64,000 nucleotides of DNA from positions 248,001 through 312,000 of the forward strand of contig CALWKS010000001.1 in the NCBI GenBank assembly GCA_944381325.1, read 5' to 3'. A program made the translations under genes and the position numbers. The stretch comes from an uncultured Christensenellaceae bacterium. GTDB lineage: Bacteria > Bacillota > Clostridia > Christensenellales > UBA3700. Positions 16,092-26,000 of the stretch are shown piece by piece (the first letter of the stretch is position 1; every line of letters starts with the position of its first letter). Under the pieces are notes generated by a model. It made no database searches, was not told the DNA's origin, and worked only from the letters and a program-made list of their open reading frames with translations.

Positions 16092-16802
16092 ATGCTTAAA
16101 AGGATACTTGGGTTCATCAAAAAAATCTTTTCAAGTCCTTTGCAGACTGACGACGGGGTGGATTACCTCAACGGCGGAGAAACTCTGCCTGCGCCGCTTT
16201 CGGCAGAAGAAGAGAAAGAGATGGTGTCAAAACTCGCTTCAGGCGACAAAGACGCCAGAGAAAAGCTTATAGAACACAATTTGAGGCTTGTCGTCTACAT
16301 AGCGAAGAAGTTTGAAAGTTCAAACGTGGATATTGACGATCTTATAAGCGTTGGCACGATAGGACTAGTAAAAGCTGTCAATTCTTTTGACGGTTCGAAA
16401 CAGATAAAACTTGCTACTTACGCCAGCAGGTGTATTGAAAACGAGATCCTTATGCATCTGAGAAAAGTAGTGCGGACTAAAAGCGAAATGTCCCTCGACG
16501 AGCCGCTCAACGTTGACTGGGAAGGCAACGTGCTTCTTCTTTCAGACGTTCTCGGCACAGACAACGACGTAACGTGTAAGGACGTAGAAAACGACGAGGA
16601 AAAGGATATACTCATAAAGACGTTCAAGCGCCTTCCGCCCAGGGAAAGACAGATAGTAAGGTTGCGTTTCGGTCTTCTGGGTGCGCAGAAGAAGACGCAG
16701 AAAGAAATTGCCGACCTTATGGGGATATCTCAGTCTTACATATCGCGCCTGGAGAAAAAAGTCATGAAAAAACTGAAAAAAGAGCTTACCAAGAGCGTAT
16801 AA
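16092..16802 (+). CDS. sigE: RNA polymerase sporulation sigma factor, sigma-E
   Basis: Early mother-cell sigma factor made as an inactive precursor. It has 236 residues. The N-terminal 25-30 residues are hydrophobic and basic, the membrane-associated pro-sequence removed by SpoIIGA. Region 2 carries Asn-Leu-Arg-Leu-Val-Val-Tyr-Ile-Ala near residue 61 and Leu-Ile-Ser-Val-Gly-Thr-Ile-Gly-Leu, and region 4 ends in a helix-turn-helix with Ile-Ser-Gln-Ser-Tyr-Ile-Ser-Arg-Leu-Glu near residue 216. AGGAGG precedes ATG, eight bases after spoIIGA. sigG follows after about 73 bases, as in Bacillus and Clostridia. Confidence 0.97.
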   Translation: MLKRILGFIKKIFSSPLQTDDGVDYLNGGETLPAPLSAEEEKEMVSKLASGDKDAREKLIEHNLRLVVYIAKKFESSNVDIDDLISVGTIGLVKAVNSFDGSKQIKLATYASRCIENEILMHLRKVVRTKSEMSLDEPLNVDWEGNVLLLSDVLGTDNDVTCKDVENDEEKDILIKTFKRLPPRERQIVRLRFGLLGAQKKTQKEIADLMGISQSYISRLEKKVMKKLKKELTKSV

Positions 16803-16875
16803 AACCGTTATACGAGTAAACAATAAATATACCGCAAAGTGCGCCCGTTCACGAGAAGTACATACGGAGGTGAAT

Positions 16876-17643
16876 ATGGTGCACAAAGTGGTTATATGCG
16901 GCGTGGATACCAACACGCTGCCCAAGCTGAACAAAGAACAATCAGAAGCGCTTATGAAACGCGCAAAGCAAGGCGATAAGATCGCAAGGGACGAACTGAC
17001 AAAAGCCAATATAAGACTGGTGCTGTCAGTCGTTCAGCGTTTTAACAACAAAGGAAACAGCGACGATCTTTTTCAGGTCGGAATGGTGGGACTTCTCAAG
17101 GCTATCGACAACTTCGACGACAGATTCAACGTGAGATTTTCAACTTACGCAGTGCCGATGATAATCGGAGAGATAAGAAGGTTTCTCAAGGACGGTACCG
17201 GCATAAAAGTCAGCCGCAGTATGCGCGATACAGCGTATAAAGTCCTCAAGGCAAAAGAAGAGATCGAGCGTGAAAGACAGATCACTCCCACCGCGGTTGA
17301 AATAGCTGAAGAAATCGACTTGCCGATAAAAGAAGTTGTCTGCGCACTCGATGCGGTAAGCGAACCAGTATATCTGCAAGAGCCTGTTTACAATGACGGC
17401 GAAGAAGGTATGATACTCGAAGAGCAGATAGGTGACGGAAAGAATACCGAAGAGCGCTGGACGGATAAGATATGCTTGTCTGACGCTATCGCGGATTTGC
17501 CTGAAAAGGAGAGAAAAGTGCTAGTTCTCAGGTATTTTTACGGAAAAACGCAGACTGAGATATCAAAGCAGGTCAACATATCTCAGGCTCAGGTGAGCAG
17601 ACTTGAAAAAAACGCTCTTTCAAAGATGAAAGCATATTTATGA
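16876..17643 (+). CDS. sigG: RNA polymerase sporulation sigma factor, sigma-G
   Basis: Late forespore sigma factor. It has 255 residues from ATG 16876, which follows GGAGG at a good distance; an in-frame GTG at 16870 would add two residues. The near-invariant sigma-G opening Val-x-Ile-Cys-Gly-Val-Asp-Thr at about 5-12 is present. Region 2 has Arg-Leu-Val-Leu-Ser-Val-Val-Gln-Arg-Phe and the Phe-Ser-Thr-Tyr-Ala-Val-Pro-Met-Ile-Ile-Gly-Glu block, and region 4 ends in Ile-Ser-Gln-Ala-Gln-Val-Ser-Arg-Leu-Glu. No pro-sequence, as expected. A weak hairpin occurs just after the stop. Confidence 0.97.
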   Translation: MVHKVVICGVDTNTLPKLNKEQSEALMKRAKQGDKIARDELTKANIRLVLSVVQRFNNKGNSDDLFQVGMVGLLKAIDNFDDRFNVRFSTYAVPMIIGEIRRFLKDGTGIKVSRSMRDTAYKVLKAKEEIERERQITPTAVEIAEEIDLPIKEVVCALDAVSEPVYLQEPVYNDGEEGMILEEQIGDGKNTEERWTDKICLSDAIADLPEKERKVLVLRYFYGKTQTEISKQVNISQAQVSRLEKNALSKMKAYL

Positions 17644-17688
17644 TATTATTTTTTTCGCTTATATTGCGAAATTTGTCATAATTTGACA

Positions 17689-17716
17689 GCGCCTCCCGTA
17701 GATTATCGGGAGGTGT
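17689..17716 (+). promoter_or_regulatory. hairpin that sequesters the ylmC ribosome binding site
   Basis: CCTCCCG (17692-17698) and CGGGAGG (17707-17713) form a perfect 7-bp stem around an 8-nt loop, extendable by one G-U and one C-G pair. The right arm is the Shine-Dalgarno of the following gene, seven bases before ATG 17721. There is no T-run, so it is not a terminator. Confidence 0.65.
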
Positions 17717-17720
17717 TGTT

Positions 17721-17996
17721 ATGTTGAACGATCTTACTTTTTGCGAACTCAAAGAAAAAGAAGTTGTAAACGTCGTCGACGGCAGGAGACTGGGAAGACT
17801 TCTGGATATAGCGTTTACCCCCGGCGGAAAGATAACCGGTCTTATCGTGCCTGGTGAAAAAAAGTTTTTAAAAAACATCACGTGTTCAGATAGTATTTTT
17901 GTGCCGTGGAGGTGCATTGTAAGGATAGGCGAAGACGCGATTTTAGTCGAACTTTCTTCTGAAACTCCTCCGCCGCCGACAAGATGCGATTGCTAA
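17721..17996 (+). CDS. PRC-barrel sporulation protein, YlmC/YmxH family
   Basis: Small 91-residue protein with a PRC-barrel-like beta pattern: Lys-Glu-Val-Val-Asn-Val-Val-Asp-Gly-Arg-Arg-Leu-Gly at about 14-26, then Ile-Thr-Gly-Leu-Ile-Val-Pro-Gly. The family (YlmC/YmxH) is found in endospore formers, often near sigG or sporulation genes, and its biochemical role is not established. The tail has four prolines in a row and ends Cys-Asp-Cys. Its Shine-Dalgarno is locked in a GC-rich hairpin, suggesting controlled translation. Confidence 0.85.
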   Translation: MLNDLTFCELKEKEVVNVVDGRRLGRLLDIAFTPGGKITGLIVPGEKKFLKNITCSDSIFVPWRCIVRIGEDAILVELSSETPPPPTRCDC

Positions 17997-18125
17997 CATA
18001 TACGTTTCACAGCCGTTTTGTAATAAAAAATGCAGCCTGGAGATAAGTTTTTACGTGTTAAAACTGTAAATTTGAATATAAAAGAGCATTTTTAAGGCGG
18101 ATTTTACGATATTTAGTGTACGCGC

Positions 18126-18154
18126 TGGACATTTACCACAATATGCGGTACAAT
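18126..18154 (+). promoter_or_regulatory. sigma-A promoter of nrdR
   Basis: TGGACA (18126-18131), 17 bp, TACAAT (18149-18154), with predicted start near 18161. The leader carries GGAGG before ATG 18180. The rest of 17997-18125 shows no feature beyond AT-rich sequence. Confidence 0.75.
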
Positions 18155-18179
18155 ATTTTTGATATCGGAGGTTTTGACT

Positions 18180-18662
18180 ATGAAATGCGTATATTGCGGC
18201 TGTATGGACAGCAAAGTTATTGACAGCAGACTTAACGAGGACGGCACTTCTATCAGGCGCAGAAGAGAATGCGTTGCGTGCGGCAAGCGCTTCACGACTT
18301 ACGAAACGATCGAGACAACTCCGATCATGGTAATCAAGAAATCGGGTTGCAGACAGGTCTTTTCGCCTGCTAAACTCAAGAACGGTATTCTTAAGGCTTG
18401 CGACAAGCGCCCTGTCAGTATGCAGCAGATAGATAAGCTTGTTTCTGACATTGAAAAGAAACTTGCCAACGGACTAGAGCAGGAAGTTACCTCGGATTTT
18501 ATCGGCGACCTTGTAATGGACGGGCTTAAGGATATTGACGACGTGGCATACGTCAGATTCGCGGCTGTTCACAGACAGTTCAAGGATATCAATTCATGGC
18601 TCGGAGAGATAAACGAGATACTTAAGAACAAGAACAATTCAAAAGATAACGGCAAAAAATAA
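18180..18662 (+). CDS. nrdR: transcriptional repressor NrdR
   Basis: Nucleotide-sensing repressor of ribonucleotide reductase genes. It has 160 residues from ATG 18180, the usual family length. The N-terminal zinc ribbon has Cys3-x-x-Cys6 and Cys31-x-x-Cys34, followed by Lys-Arg-Phe-Thr-Thr-Tyr-Glu. The ATP-cone covers about residues 46-136 with Val-Ile-Lys-Lys near residue 51. It has its own promoter and terminator, so it forms a monocistronic unit between ylmC and sigK. NrdR is commonly near sporulation or replication genes in Clostridia. Confidence 0.97.
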   Translation: MKCVYCGCMDSKVIDSRLNEDGTSIRRRRECVACGKRFTTYETIETTPIMVIKKSGCRQVFSPAKLKNGILKACDKRPVSMQQIDKLVSDIEKKLANGLEQEVTSDFIGDLVMDGLKDIDDVAYVRFAAVHRQFKDINSWLGEINEILKNKNNSKDNGKK

Positions 18663-18680
18663 GTTATTTAATTTGAATTT

Positions 18681-18709
18681 ATCCGCTTGCGATGCAGGCG
18701 GATTTTTTT
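18681..18709 (+). terminator. rho-independent terminator after nrdR
   Basis: ATCCGCTTGC (18681-18690) pairs with GCAGGCGGAT (18694-18703) around a 3-nt loop with one G-U pair, followed by seven T. Confidence 0.85.
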
Positions 18710-18737
18710 ATCGATTTTCGACCTTTTCCGCTAAAAA

Positions 18738-18767
18738 AGTATATGGAGAAATAGTTGAGCATACATT
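18738..18767 (+). promoter_or_regulatory. sigma-E-type promoter of sigK
   Basis: The -10 element CATACATT (18760-18767) matches the Bacillus sigma-E consensus CATACAnT, and GTATAT (18739-18744) lies 15 bp upstream as a plausible -35. The start near 18774 leaves a short leader with AGAGGTG before ATG 18786. sigK is a known sigma-E target in Bacillus. Confidence 0.65.
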
Positions 18768-18785
18768 TTACGGTAGAGGTGAATT

Positions 18786-19487
18786 ATGTTTTTAACGGGT
18801 ATTTTTGCACTGCTTTCAAATCTGCTGTTTTTCAGCGGGTACATCAAGAATAAAAATTGTTTTCCCAAGCCGCTTTCTGCTGAAAAGGAGAAAGAACTTC
18901 TCGATAAAATAGCGGCAGGCGATAAAACCGCGCGCGACGAACTGATAAAGCACAATATGCGCCTTGTCGTGCATATCGTAAAAAAATACACCAATTACGG
19001 CGACAACGACGAGCTTATAAGCGTCGGATCGATAGGTCTCATCAAGGCGGTAAATTCTTTTCACGACGGCAAAGGCACTCAGTTTGCCACATACGCAAGC
19101 AAGTGTATTGAAAACGAAATCCTCATGGTCATCCGAGCAGGGAAAAAGTATAAGAATACCAAGTCGCTCTACGAGCCCGTCAGTTTTGACAAAGACGGAA
19201 ACGAAGTAACGCTGATCGACCTTATAGAGCAGGAAGAGGAAAGCGTTATCAGCAAAGTAGAAAGCAAGATCTTGCAGGAAAAATTGCTTGGAGTTGCTGA
19301 AAAAGTCCTTGAAGGCAGAGAATACGAGATCATTATGCTGAGATACGGCATAAACGCAGACAAAGCTTACACCCAGAACGAAGTGGCAGAAAAATACGAT
19401 ATATCGCGTTCTTATGTGTCGAGAATAGAGAAAAAAGCGTTGTTTAAGCTGAGAAGATATATCGAAGAGTGCGGTCTTGAGTTTTAA
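18786..19487 (+). CDS. sigK: RNA polymerase sporulation sigma factor, sigma-K
   Basis: Late mother-cell sigma factor. It has 233 residues. The first 20 or so residues are hydrophobic (Leu-Thr-Gly-Ile-Phe-Ala-Leu-Leu), matching the pro-sequence cleaved by SpoIVFB in Bacillus. Region 2 (Asn-Met-Arg-Leu-Val-Val-His-Ile-Val-Lys-Lys-Tyr) and region 4 (Tyr-Asp-Ile-Ser-Arg-Ser-Tyr-Val-Ser-Arg-Ile-Glu) are intact. The reading frame is continuous, so there is no skin-type insertion of the kind that splits sigK in B. subtilis and C. difficile. A small hairpin with a T-run right after the stop may terminate it, overlapping the rnpB promoter. Confidence 0.95.
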   Translation: MFLTGIFALLSNLLFFSGYIKNKNCFPKPLSAEKEKELLDKIAAGDKTARDELIKHNMRLVVHIVKKYTNYGDNDELISVGSIGLIKAVNSFHDGKGTQFATYASKCIENEILMVIRAGKKYKNTKSLYEPVSFDKDGNEVTLIDLIEQEEESVISKVESKILQEKLLGVAEKVLEGREYEIIMLRYGINADKAYTQNEVAEKYDISRSYVSRIEKKALFKLRRYIEECGLEF

Positions 19488-19503
19488 ACGCTTGCGTTTT
19501 TTT
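19486..19503 (+). terminator. weak terminator-like hairpin after sigK
   Basis: AAACG (19486-19490), a 4-nt loop CTTG, CGTTT (19495-19499), then more T. It shares bases with the -35 of the rnpB promoter. Confidence 0.45.
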
Positions 19504-19520
19504 CCGCGCGGTGGTATTAT
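19492..19520 (+). promoter_or_regulatory. promoter of the RNase P RNA gene
   Basis: TTGCGT (19492-19497), 17 bp, TATTAT (19515-19520). The predicted start at about 19527 agrees with the 5' end deduced from RNA pairing. Confidence 0.75.
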
Positions 19521-19527
19521 AGCCCAA

Positions 19528-19846
19528 GAGACAGTCGGATAAACGCAGCCCGAAAGGGGTGAGGAAAGTCCGGGCATCGCAAGGCAGGGTGCCGGCTAGT
19601 TACCGGTGAAGGCGACTTCAAGGAAAGTGCAACAGAAATAAACCGCCCGCAAGGGTAAGGATGGAAAGGCGAGGTAAGAGCTCACCGCTCCCGCGGCGAC
19701 GAGGGAGGCTCTGTAAACCCCACCCGATGCAAGAGAAAACGACATATGCGGTTGCCTGCCGCGTCGGAAAATCGCTTGAGGCGTGTGGCAACATACGTCC
19801 TAGACAGATGTTTATCCAAGACAGAACCCGGCTTACAGATTGTCTC
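19528..19846 (+). ncRNA. rnpB: RNase P RNA
   Basis: Catalytic RNA of RNase P, which removes 5' leaders from tRNA precursors. Conserved blocks are read in order: GAGGAAAGTCCGGGC near 19560, GGCAGGGTGCC near 19583, AGTGCAACAGA near 19626, GGTAAGAGC..CACCGC near 19674, GTAAACCCCACCCG near 19714, CTAGACAGATG near 19800 and ACAGAACCCGGCTTA near 19821. GAGACAGTC (19528-19536) pairs with GATTGTCTC (19838-19846), closing helix P1 and fixing both ends. The overall plan follows the ancestral (type A) form rather than the Bacillus type B form. Confidence 0.96.
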
Positions 19847-19869
19847 GCCCCTTAAAGGGGTCTTTTTTT
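19847..19869 (+). terminator. rho-independent terminator of rnpB
   Basis: CCCC, TTAAA loop, GGGG (19848-19860) followed by TCTTTTTTT. The remaining bases to 19978 are AT-rich with nothing recognisable. Confidence 0.85.
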
Positions 19870-19978
19870 ATGCAGATTTATAGTTCTTTTTGTTGATAAA
19901 ATAAGTTATCCCGGGTCGTTTTGCATTTATTACGTCTGAGGTTTCTGCTTACATTTTAAAATCATCGAATCTGTCAAT

Positions 19979-20000
19979 AATCGCATCAAGAGGTGCGATT
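19979..20000 (+). promoter_or_regulatory. hairpin with the ribosome binding site in its loop
   Basis: AATCGCA (19979-19985) and TGCGATT (19994-20000) form a perfect 7-bp stem. The 8-nt loop holds GAGG, the Shine-Dalgarno of the gene starting at 20003. It ends two bases before the ATG. Confidence 0.5.
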
Positions 20001-20002
20001 TT

Positions 20003-23000
20003 ATGTTTATTTACATTATAACGGCTTTGTCAGTGCTTGCGGTGATATGTCTTGCGGCGATAGTTGCGCAGAAAGCGCGCAAATTCGATTATGCAGAATA
20101 CGTCGTAGGCGGAGACAGGGCAACCAATATCAAACAACTTGCGCTTGCAATGAAAGACGTTGAAAAGGTGGGCGCAGTGCCCAACGTATCTGCGCTTTTG
20201 CGCAAAATCAGACGCGCGTATTCCGTCGTGTGCGCAAAAGTCAAGCGCGGAGATACTCTGTATGAGTGCGAAAAATGGCTTTACGAAAACTACAGGTCGC
20301 TTACGCTTGGAGTAAGGCGCAGCAATTACAAAGATTTTGCGACTTTGCCGCACAGAGGAGAGGCAAGAGTTCTGCATCTTGCAACAACGCTGGCGACGCA
20401 GACTTACTGCAAGCTGGATTCAAAGTCAGTAGCTGAAGCTGTGCACGAATTTTGCAGATACACTCCGCTTACTTTTGACGAGATATGCGCTTTAAAAGGC
20501 GCATTTGAGGTCGCTTTGCTTAAAAAGATAGCTTTTGTTGCAAACAAGATAAGAACGCTTGAAAAGGTGAAGCGCCGTGCAGAAGAGGACAGAGAGCCCG
20601 ATTACCGCTTCGGCAAAAAAGAGGGTTATCTATATTTTTATAAGGCTTTCGGCAAGAAAATTACTGAAAAATTCCTCAGCAAAAACACTGAAATAAATAT
20701 TGAAAACGTAGATTTTGCTTTTGCGGGAGCTATGACAGATTACGCTTCTTTGATAGCCAACGCAGTCAGGTCATTTAAAGAGCTGTCTGATATTTTTTCA
20801 GGGGAGTTCTGCACATCGCTTTCTCCGATAAATTCTTACTACGAGCGGGACAAGATCTACCGCGAAAGCGACGGCGCTTCAAAAACCCAGTATCTTGCCG
20901 CGACAAGCAAACTTGCAAGATATTTCAATGCAAGCGAGTATTCTGTTGCTAAGGGAGCTTTTGACCTTGCGGCAAGATTCGACAGACATTTCGGAGAGAT
21001 AATTTTCGATTACCGTTATGACCTGCGCGCGCACCTGAAAGGCAGGTATATTACTCTACTCAGAAAAAAATCCTATGCAATGGACAAATGGATATATTAC
21101 GCTTCTGTCTTTGTGCTTCAGGTCTTGTTTTCGCTAATTGCGGGAATTTTTCTGCCTCTCGTATGGCTCAGAATAACGGTAAGCGCGCTTACATTCGTTG
21201 CCGCTTATCCGCCTTGCGCGTATATCTCAGAAAGAGTGCTTTCTTTCTTTTTGCCCAAAAGACCTGTACCGAGAATGAATTATGACAGCGTGCCTGAAGA
21301 AGGGGCAACGGCGGTTGTGGTGTCGCATTATTTCACGAGCAAAGATCAGGCGGACGAAGCGGTTAAAAGTCTGCTTGCGCTTCAGGCTGTGAATAAAGAT
21401 AAAAACGTATATTATTTCGCGCTTTGCGATCTTAAAGAGAGTAAAACGGAAAAGGACGAAAAAGACGACGAGATAATAAACGCTCTCGATAAGTATTCAG
21501 GAAGAGATAACCTAGTTATCATGGTAAGAAAGCGCGTGAAGACGGGCAAAAGTTACGGCGCGTATGAGAGAAAACGCGGTGCTGTCAGGGATTTCAATGA
21601 GTGTATGCTCTCGGGAGATAAAGGGAAATTCAGTTACGTTTCTCACGATTTCTCATTCAAGCCCAGATACGTTATGCTTCTGGATGCTGACAGCAGAATG
21701 AGCGCGGGAGAGGTAAAAACGGCGATAAACACTGTTCTTCATCCTTTGAACGCAAAGTTCGATCTGTTGACTTTTGAGTCAGTATATTCGCTTTCTTCGC
21801 TGAAAACGGCATATTCTGAAAAGTTCCGTCAAAGCTCGGGATATCAGTGTTACGGCGATTATGACGACTTTTATTTCAACCTTTGCAACCGCGCTGTATT
21901 CTGCGGCAAAGGAATTTACGATCTCGAAGCTTTTCATGAAAAGACTTCAGTCGTCATTCCTGACGGAAAAGTGCTCAGTCACGATATTTTAGAGGGTGCG
22001 CTTGTCAATACGGGATCGCTCAATCTGGCGACTGCGGAAGACGCTCCGACAACTTTTATCAGCGACGTTGCGCGAAGCAAAAGATGGGCAAGAGGAGATA
22101 TTCTGCTGCTTCCTTTCGCAGGCAGAAAATATTGTTCGGACGGCATATATACTTATGTCATATTGAAAAACGTTTTCTCTTATCTTGCGCCGATCGCCAC
22201 TTTCGCGCTGTGGATACTAACATTGTCTCAGGGGTATTTAACAGGGGTTATAAGCGTGTTTTTTGCAAGTTTTTCAGCGTCAGTGGCATCGCTTGCGATC
22301 GCTTGCGCTGACGCAGACAAAGTCAAGCCGTCTTTCTTGTTTGCAAAGACGGTCTGGACGCTTGCCGATGCGGTTATGAACGTAGTCCTTCTGCCGTTTT
22401 ATGCGGTGAACAACGCGCTTGTGATCGCAGGGACTTTTTTTGATTATGTTTTCAACTCAGCCGCTTTGCTGAAATGGAAGCCTTTTGCTCAGCTTCAGCG
22501 CGTAAAAGGTTACGGCGCACATGCCGCTGTAGTCGCGTTTTCTTGTCTTGCGGCTGTCGCCGTCGCGCTGGCGTTTTATATAAATATTGCGGTGGCGGTC
22601 TACGCGCTGATTTATATTTTAGCGGTGAACTTGCTGTATTTTGCTGGAAATGAGAAAAAACACGCTCATATTTCAAGTGAAGATAGGGCTTTGCTTACAG
22701 AATACGCGATAAAGACTCTTTCGTATTTCGGCGCTATGGGAAGCGGATATCTGCCTTGCGACAACATTCAGGTTTATCCCCCCAACGGCAAGAGCGCAAC
22801 GACTTCTCCGACAAATATAGGCTACACGCTTTTGTCATACGTTTGCGCAGCTGAGCTTGAAACGGCGTCGGTATTCCGCGCACATTCAGACATATCTGCA
22901 ATGGTGAGTATATGTGAAGAGCTCGAGAAGTGGAAAGGGCATCTTTACAACTGGTACGACATTGCAACGAGAAAGCCTGTAAACCCGTTTTTCGTATCCT

Positions 23001-26000
23001 CTGTCGATAGCGGAAACTTTGTCGCGGCGCTTATCGTATGCGCTGAATTCTGCAGAAAACACAATTTTTACGGCACTGCGGCAAGATGCAGAAAACTCAT
23101 TGAAGAAGCCGATTTTTCTGCGCTTACAGATAAAAACAAAAATCAGCTTTATATCGGCTATAACGTCGGTGCGAAAAGATATGAAGGTCACTACGATCTG
23201 CTTGCAAGCGAAGCGCGTCTGACTGCATATGTTGCAGGCTGTCTCGGCGGTAATACTTCAATCTGGAAAGGAATGTCGCGCGTTCAGGTCAATTCTCACG
23301 GCAACGTGCTCGCATCGTGGACGGGCTCAGCGTTTGAATATCTTATGCCCCAGCTTTTTTTGCCCGATGTCGAAAAATCACTGATAACTTCAGGCGTTAA
23401 GCGCGCGGTAAAGACTTTTATTTCTAATAAATGCAACAATCTGTGGGGTATAAGCGAAAGCGGATATTACGCTTTTGACGGCAACGCGAATTATCAGTAC
23501 AAAGCGCACGGTTTAAGCAGTCTTGCTCTGAGAAGCGCGGACGACAGATGTGTCATTTCTCCTTATTCATCTGTTATGGCGCTGTCGTATGACACAGACA
23601 AGACAATAGAAAACCTGAAAAGACTCGAGTCGGCTGGAGCGTTGGGAGATATGGGCTTTTACGAAGCGCTCGATTTTACGTCGGGTAAAAATACGGTTTC
23701 TTCGCATATGACCCATCATCAGGGAATGATACTTTGCGCGCTCACCAACGCATTATGCGAAAATGCGGTAAAAAAATATTTTATGTCTTACGATCCGATG
23801 CGAGGCGGAGAGCTTATGCTCGAAGAGCCTGAAATCCCCGTGCCCGTAAGAAAGCACGGCAGACGCGACTTCGTATACGACAAAAAAGCCGACGTTTACA
23901 GCATCGACGTTGAGCCGTCAGAGTTCCCCGACGTATGTCTGCTTTACGGCAAGGAATACGGCGTCGTCATTGACGATTACGGATGCGGTTATTCGCGCTG
24001 GAGAAATAAGGATATCAACGCTTTTTCTCATAATTACTATAAAAACAGCGGCGCTTTCGGTTACTTCATATGCGACAAAGAGGTGTTTTCGCCTACTTTC
24101 GCACCGCTAAAGAAGGGCGGCGGTTCGTACAAAGCACGATTCTCGAGCGGCTGTGCAGAATACTTCAACACAAAGTCCGACTGCAGTCTAAAAGTATATA
24201 CGCCCGAAGTGATAAGCGGTGAGGTCAGAGAGTATACGGTAACCAACGATTCTGACAGACTTAAGAATTACGAATTTGTATTCGCTGAAAGAGTCGCGCT
24301 CTCGGACAGGAGAGAATACACGTCTCATCCCGCATTCTGCGACCTTTTCGTGAACGCGCGTTTTGACAAGGAGACGGGCACGGTATATCTCAGGAGAAAA
24401 CCCAGGGAGAGCACAGGAGGTTTCAGCGTTGCGGCAACAATGCTTGCAGGCGGTGAGATAAGCTGTGAATGTAACAGACAAAATCTTTACGGCAGGAACA
24501 GGGACGACAGTAATCCTTTATTTCAGTTCGGCGGAGAAGCGCCGTCTCTAGGAGACGTTATCACTCCGTGCATTGGTCTTAAATGTGCTTTTTCGCTTGC
24601 TCCGGGACAGACAAGGACAATTGCAGTTGTCGTGCAGTGCGCTGAAGAAGAAAGAACGCTTGAGAGCAGAGTTCAGCAGGTGATCGGTATAGATTTTCTC
24701 GGTTACGCTTCTCACCACGGTCAGGGCGAGGACAAAAGCACGCTCGGAAAATATCTGTCAGACAAAGAGACTGCGCTGTATACTGGAAGACTTGCGGCAA
24801 AGCTGCTTTACGAGCCGTACTCTAAAAGCGCTTTGCTTGCGCGAATGCAGGATCTTTCGCCAATGAAATTTTCAGAAAAGACTATCATTCTGAAATATGA
24901 CGGAAATGCCGCGTTCACTAAAAAAGCGGTAAAAAGTGCGATCGCATGCAGACTTCTCGGCATAGATTTAAGGCTTATCATCCTTTACGACGAACGTGAA
25001 AGCTACAACTCTGAAACGGCTGACGAGATCTGCGCGCGTTCGACTGTAAGCGATCTGAGGTCTCTGCCTTTTGTCAGCTTCGTGGATATAAACGCTTATA
25101 AGCCCGAAGATATAAAAAATCTGACTGCCGAAGCGTTTTTAGTGCTTAAAGAATTTGAGACAAAAAAGCAGGGGCAGGCGGTCATATCCGTAAGGAGGAG
25201 AAGCGGAAACATAACGTTTTCTCAGTGTCAGCTGCCAGCGGTGATAAAATGCGGCAACGGCGGTTATGACGAAAACGGCGATTATATCGTAACGTCCAGA
25301 CCTGCCGCACCGTATTCAAACGTGGTATGCGGCAAACTGGGCGGATTTGTCGCAACTGAGAACGGTGGCGGATTTGCATATTTCTTCAACAGTCAGGCAA
25401 ATAAACTATCAGGCTGGAGCAACGACCCTGTGGCAGATACGCCTTTTGAAAGACTGCTTGTTTCTGACGGCTCATCGGTGATAAGAGTGAACAAACTCAA
25501 CGAAGGCGGTTTCGTGCGCCACTCAAAAGGTTACAGCGAATACGTGTCTGAGACTCAGAGAGCGCATTATACCTTGAGAAAATCTATTGCCTTCGACGGT
25601 CGCGCGCAGGCGCTTATTCTCGATATAAAAAATCTGACTGACAAAAATCTGCAACTTGAAATAAGTTATCTTGCTGAGCCATGCGGCGACAGCTCGGAAA
25701 ACCGCGCCGACGTATTCTGCGAAAAAGCGGTAAACGATGCAGTGAAGGTTTACAACGTAAAGACGGGGCACTCGTTCTATCTGCTCGCAAAGGGCGGCGC
25801 AGAGCTTGTTACAGACTGCGTTCAGGCATTGTCGAGAGGTATTAACGGATACAATCCGAAGCGCTCTGAAAGCGCGTTCAACAATCCGCTATGCGGTGCC
25901 GTCGTTCAGCTGAGCATAAAAAAGAAAACGCTTGCTTCTGTAGAATTCTTTCTCTGCGACAGCCTTGAGACAGTTGAGCGCGTAAGAGCCGAAGATATGT

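Noticed and set aside
18786..19487. Possible skin-type interruption of sigK
   Set aside because: The frame is continuous from pro-sequence to region 4.
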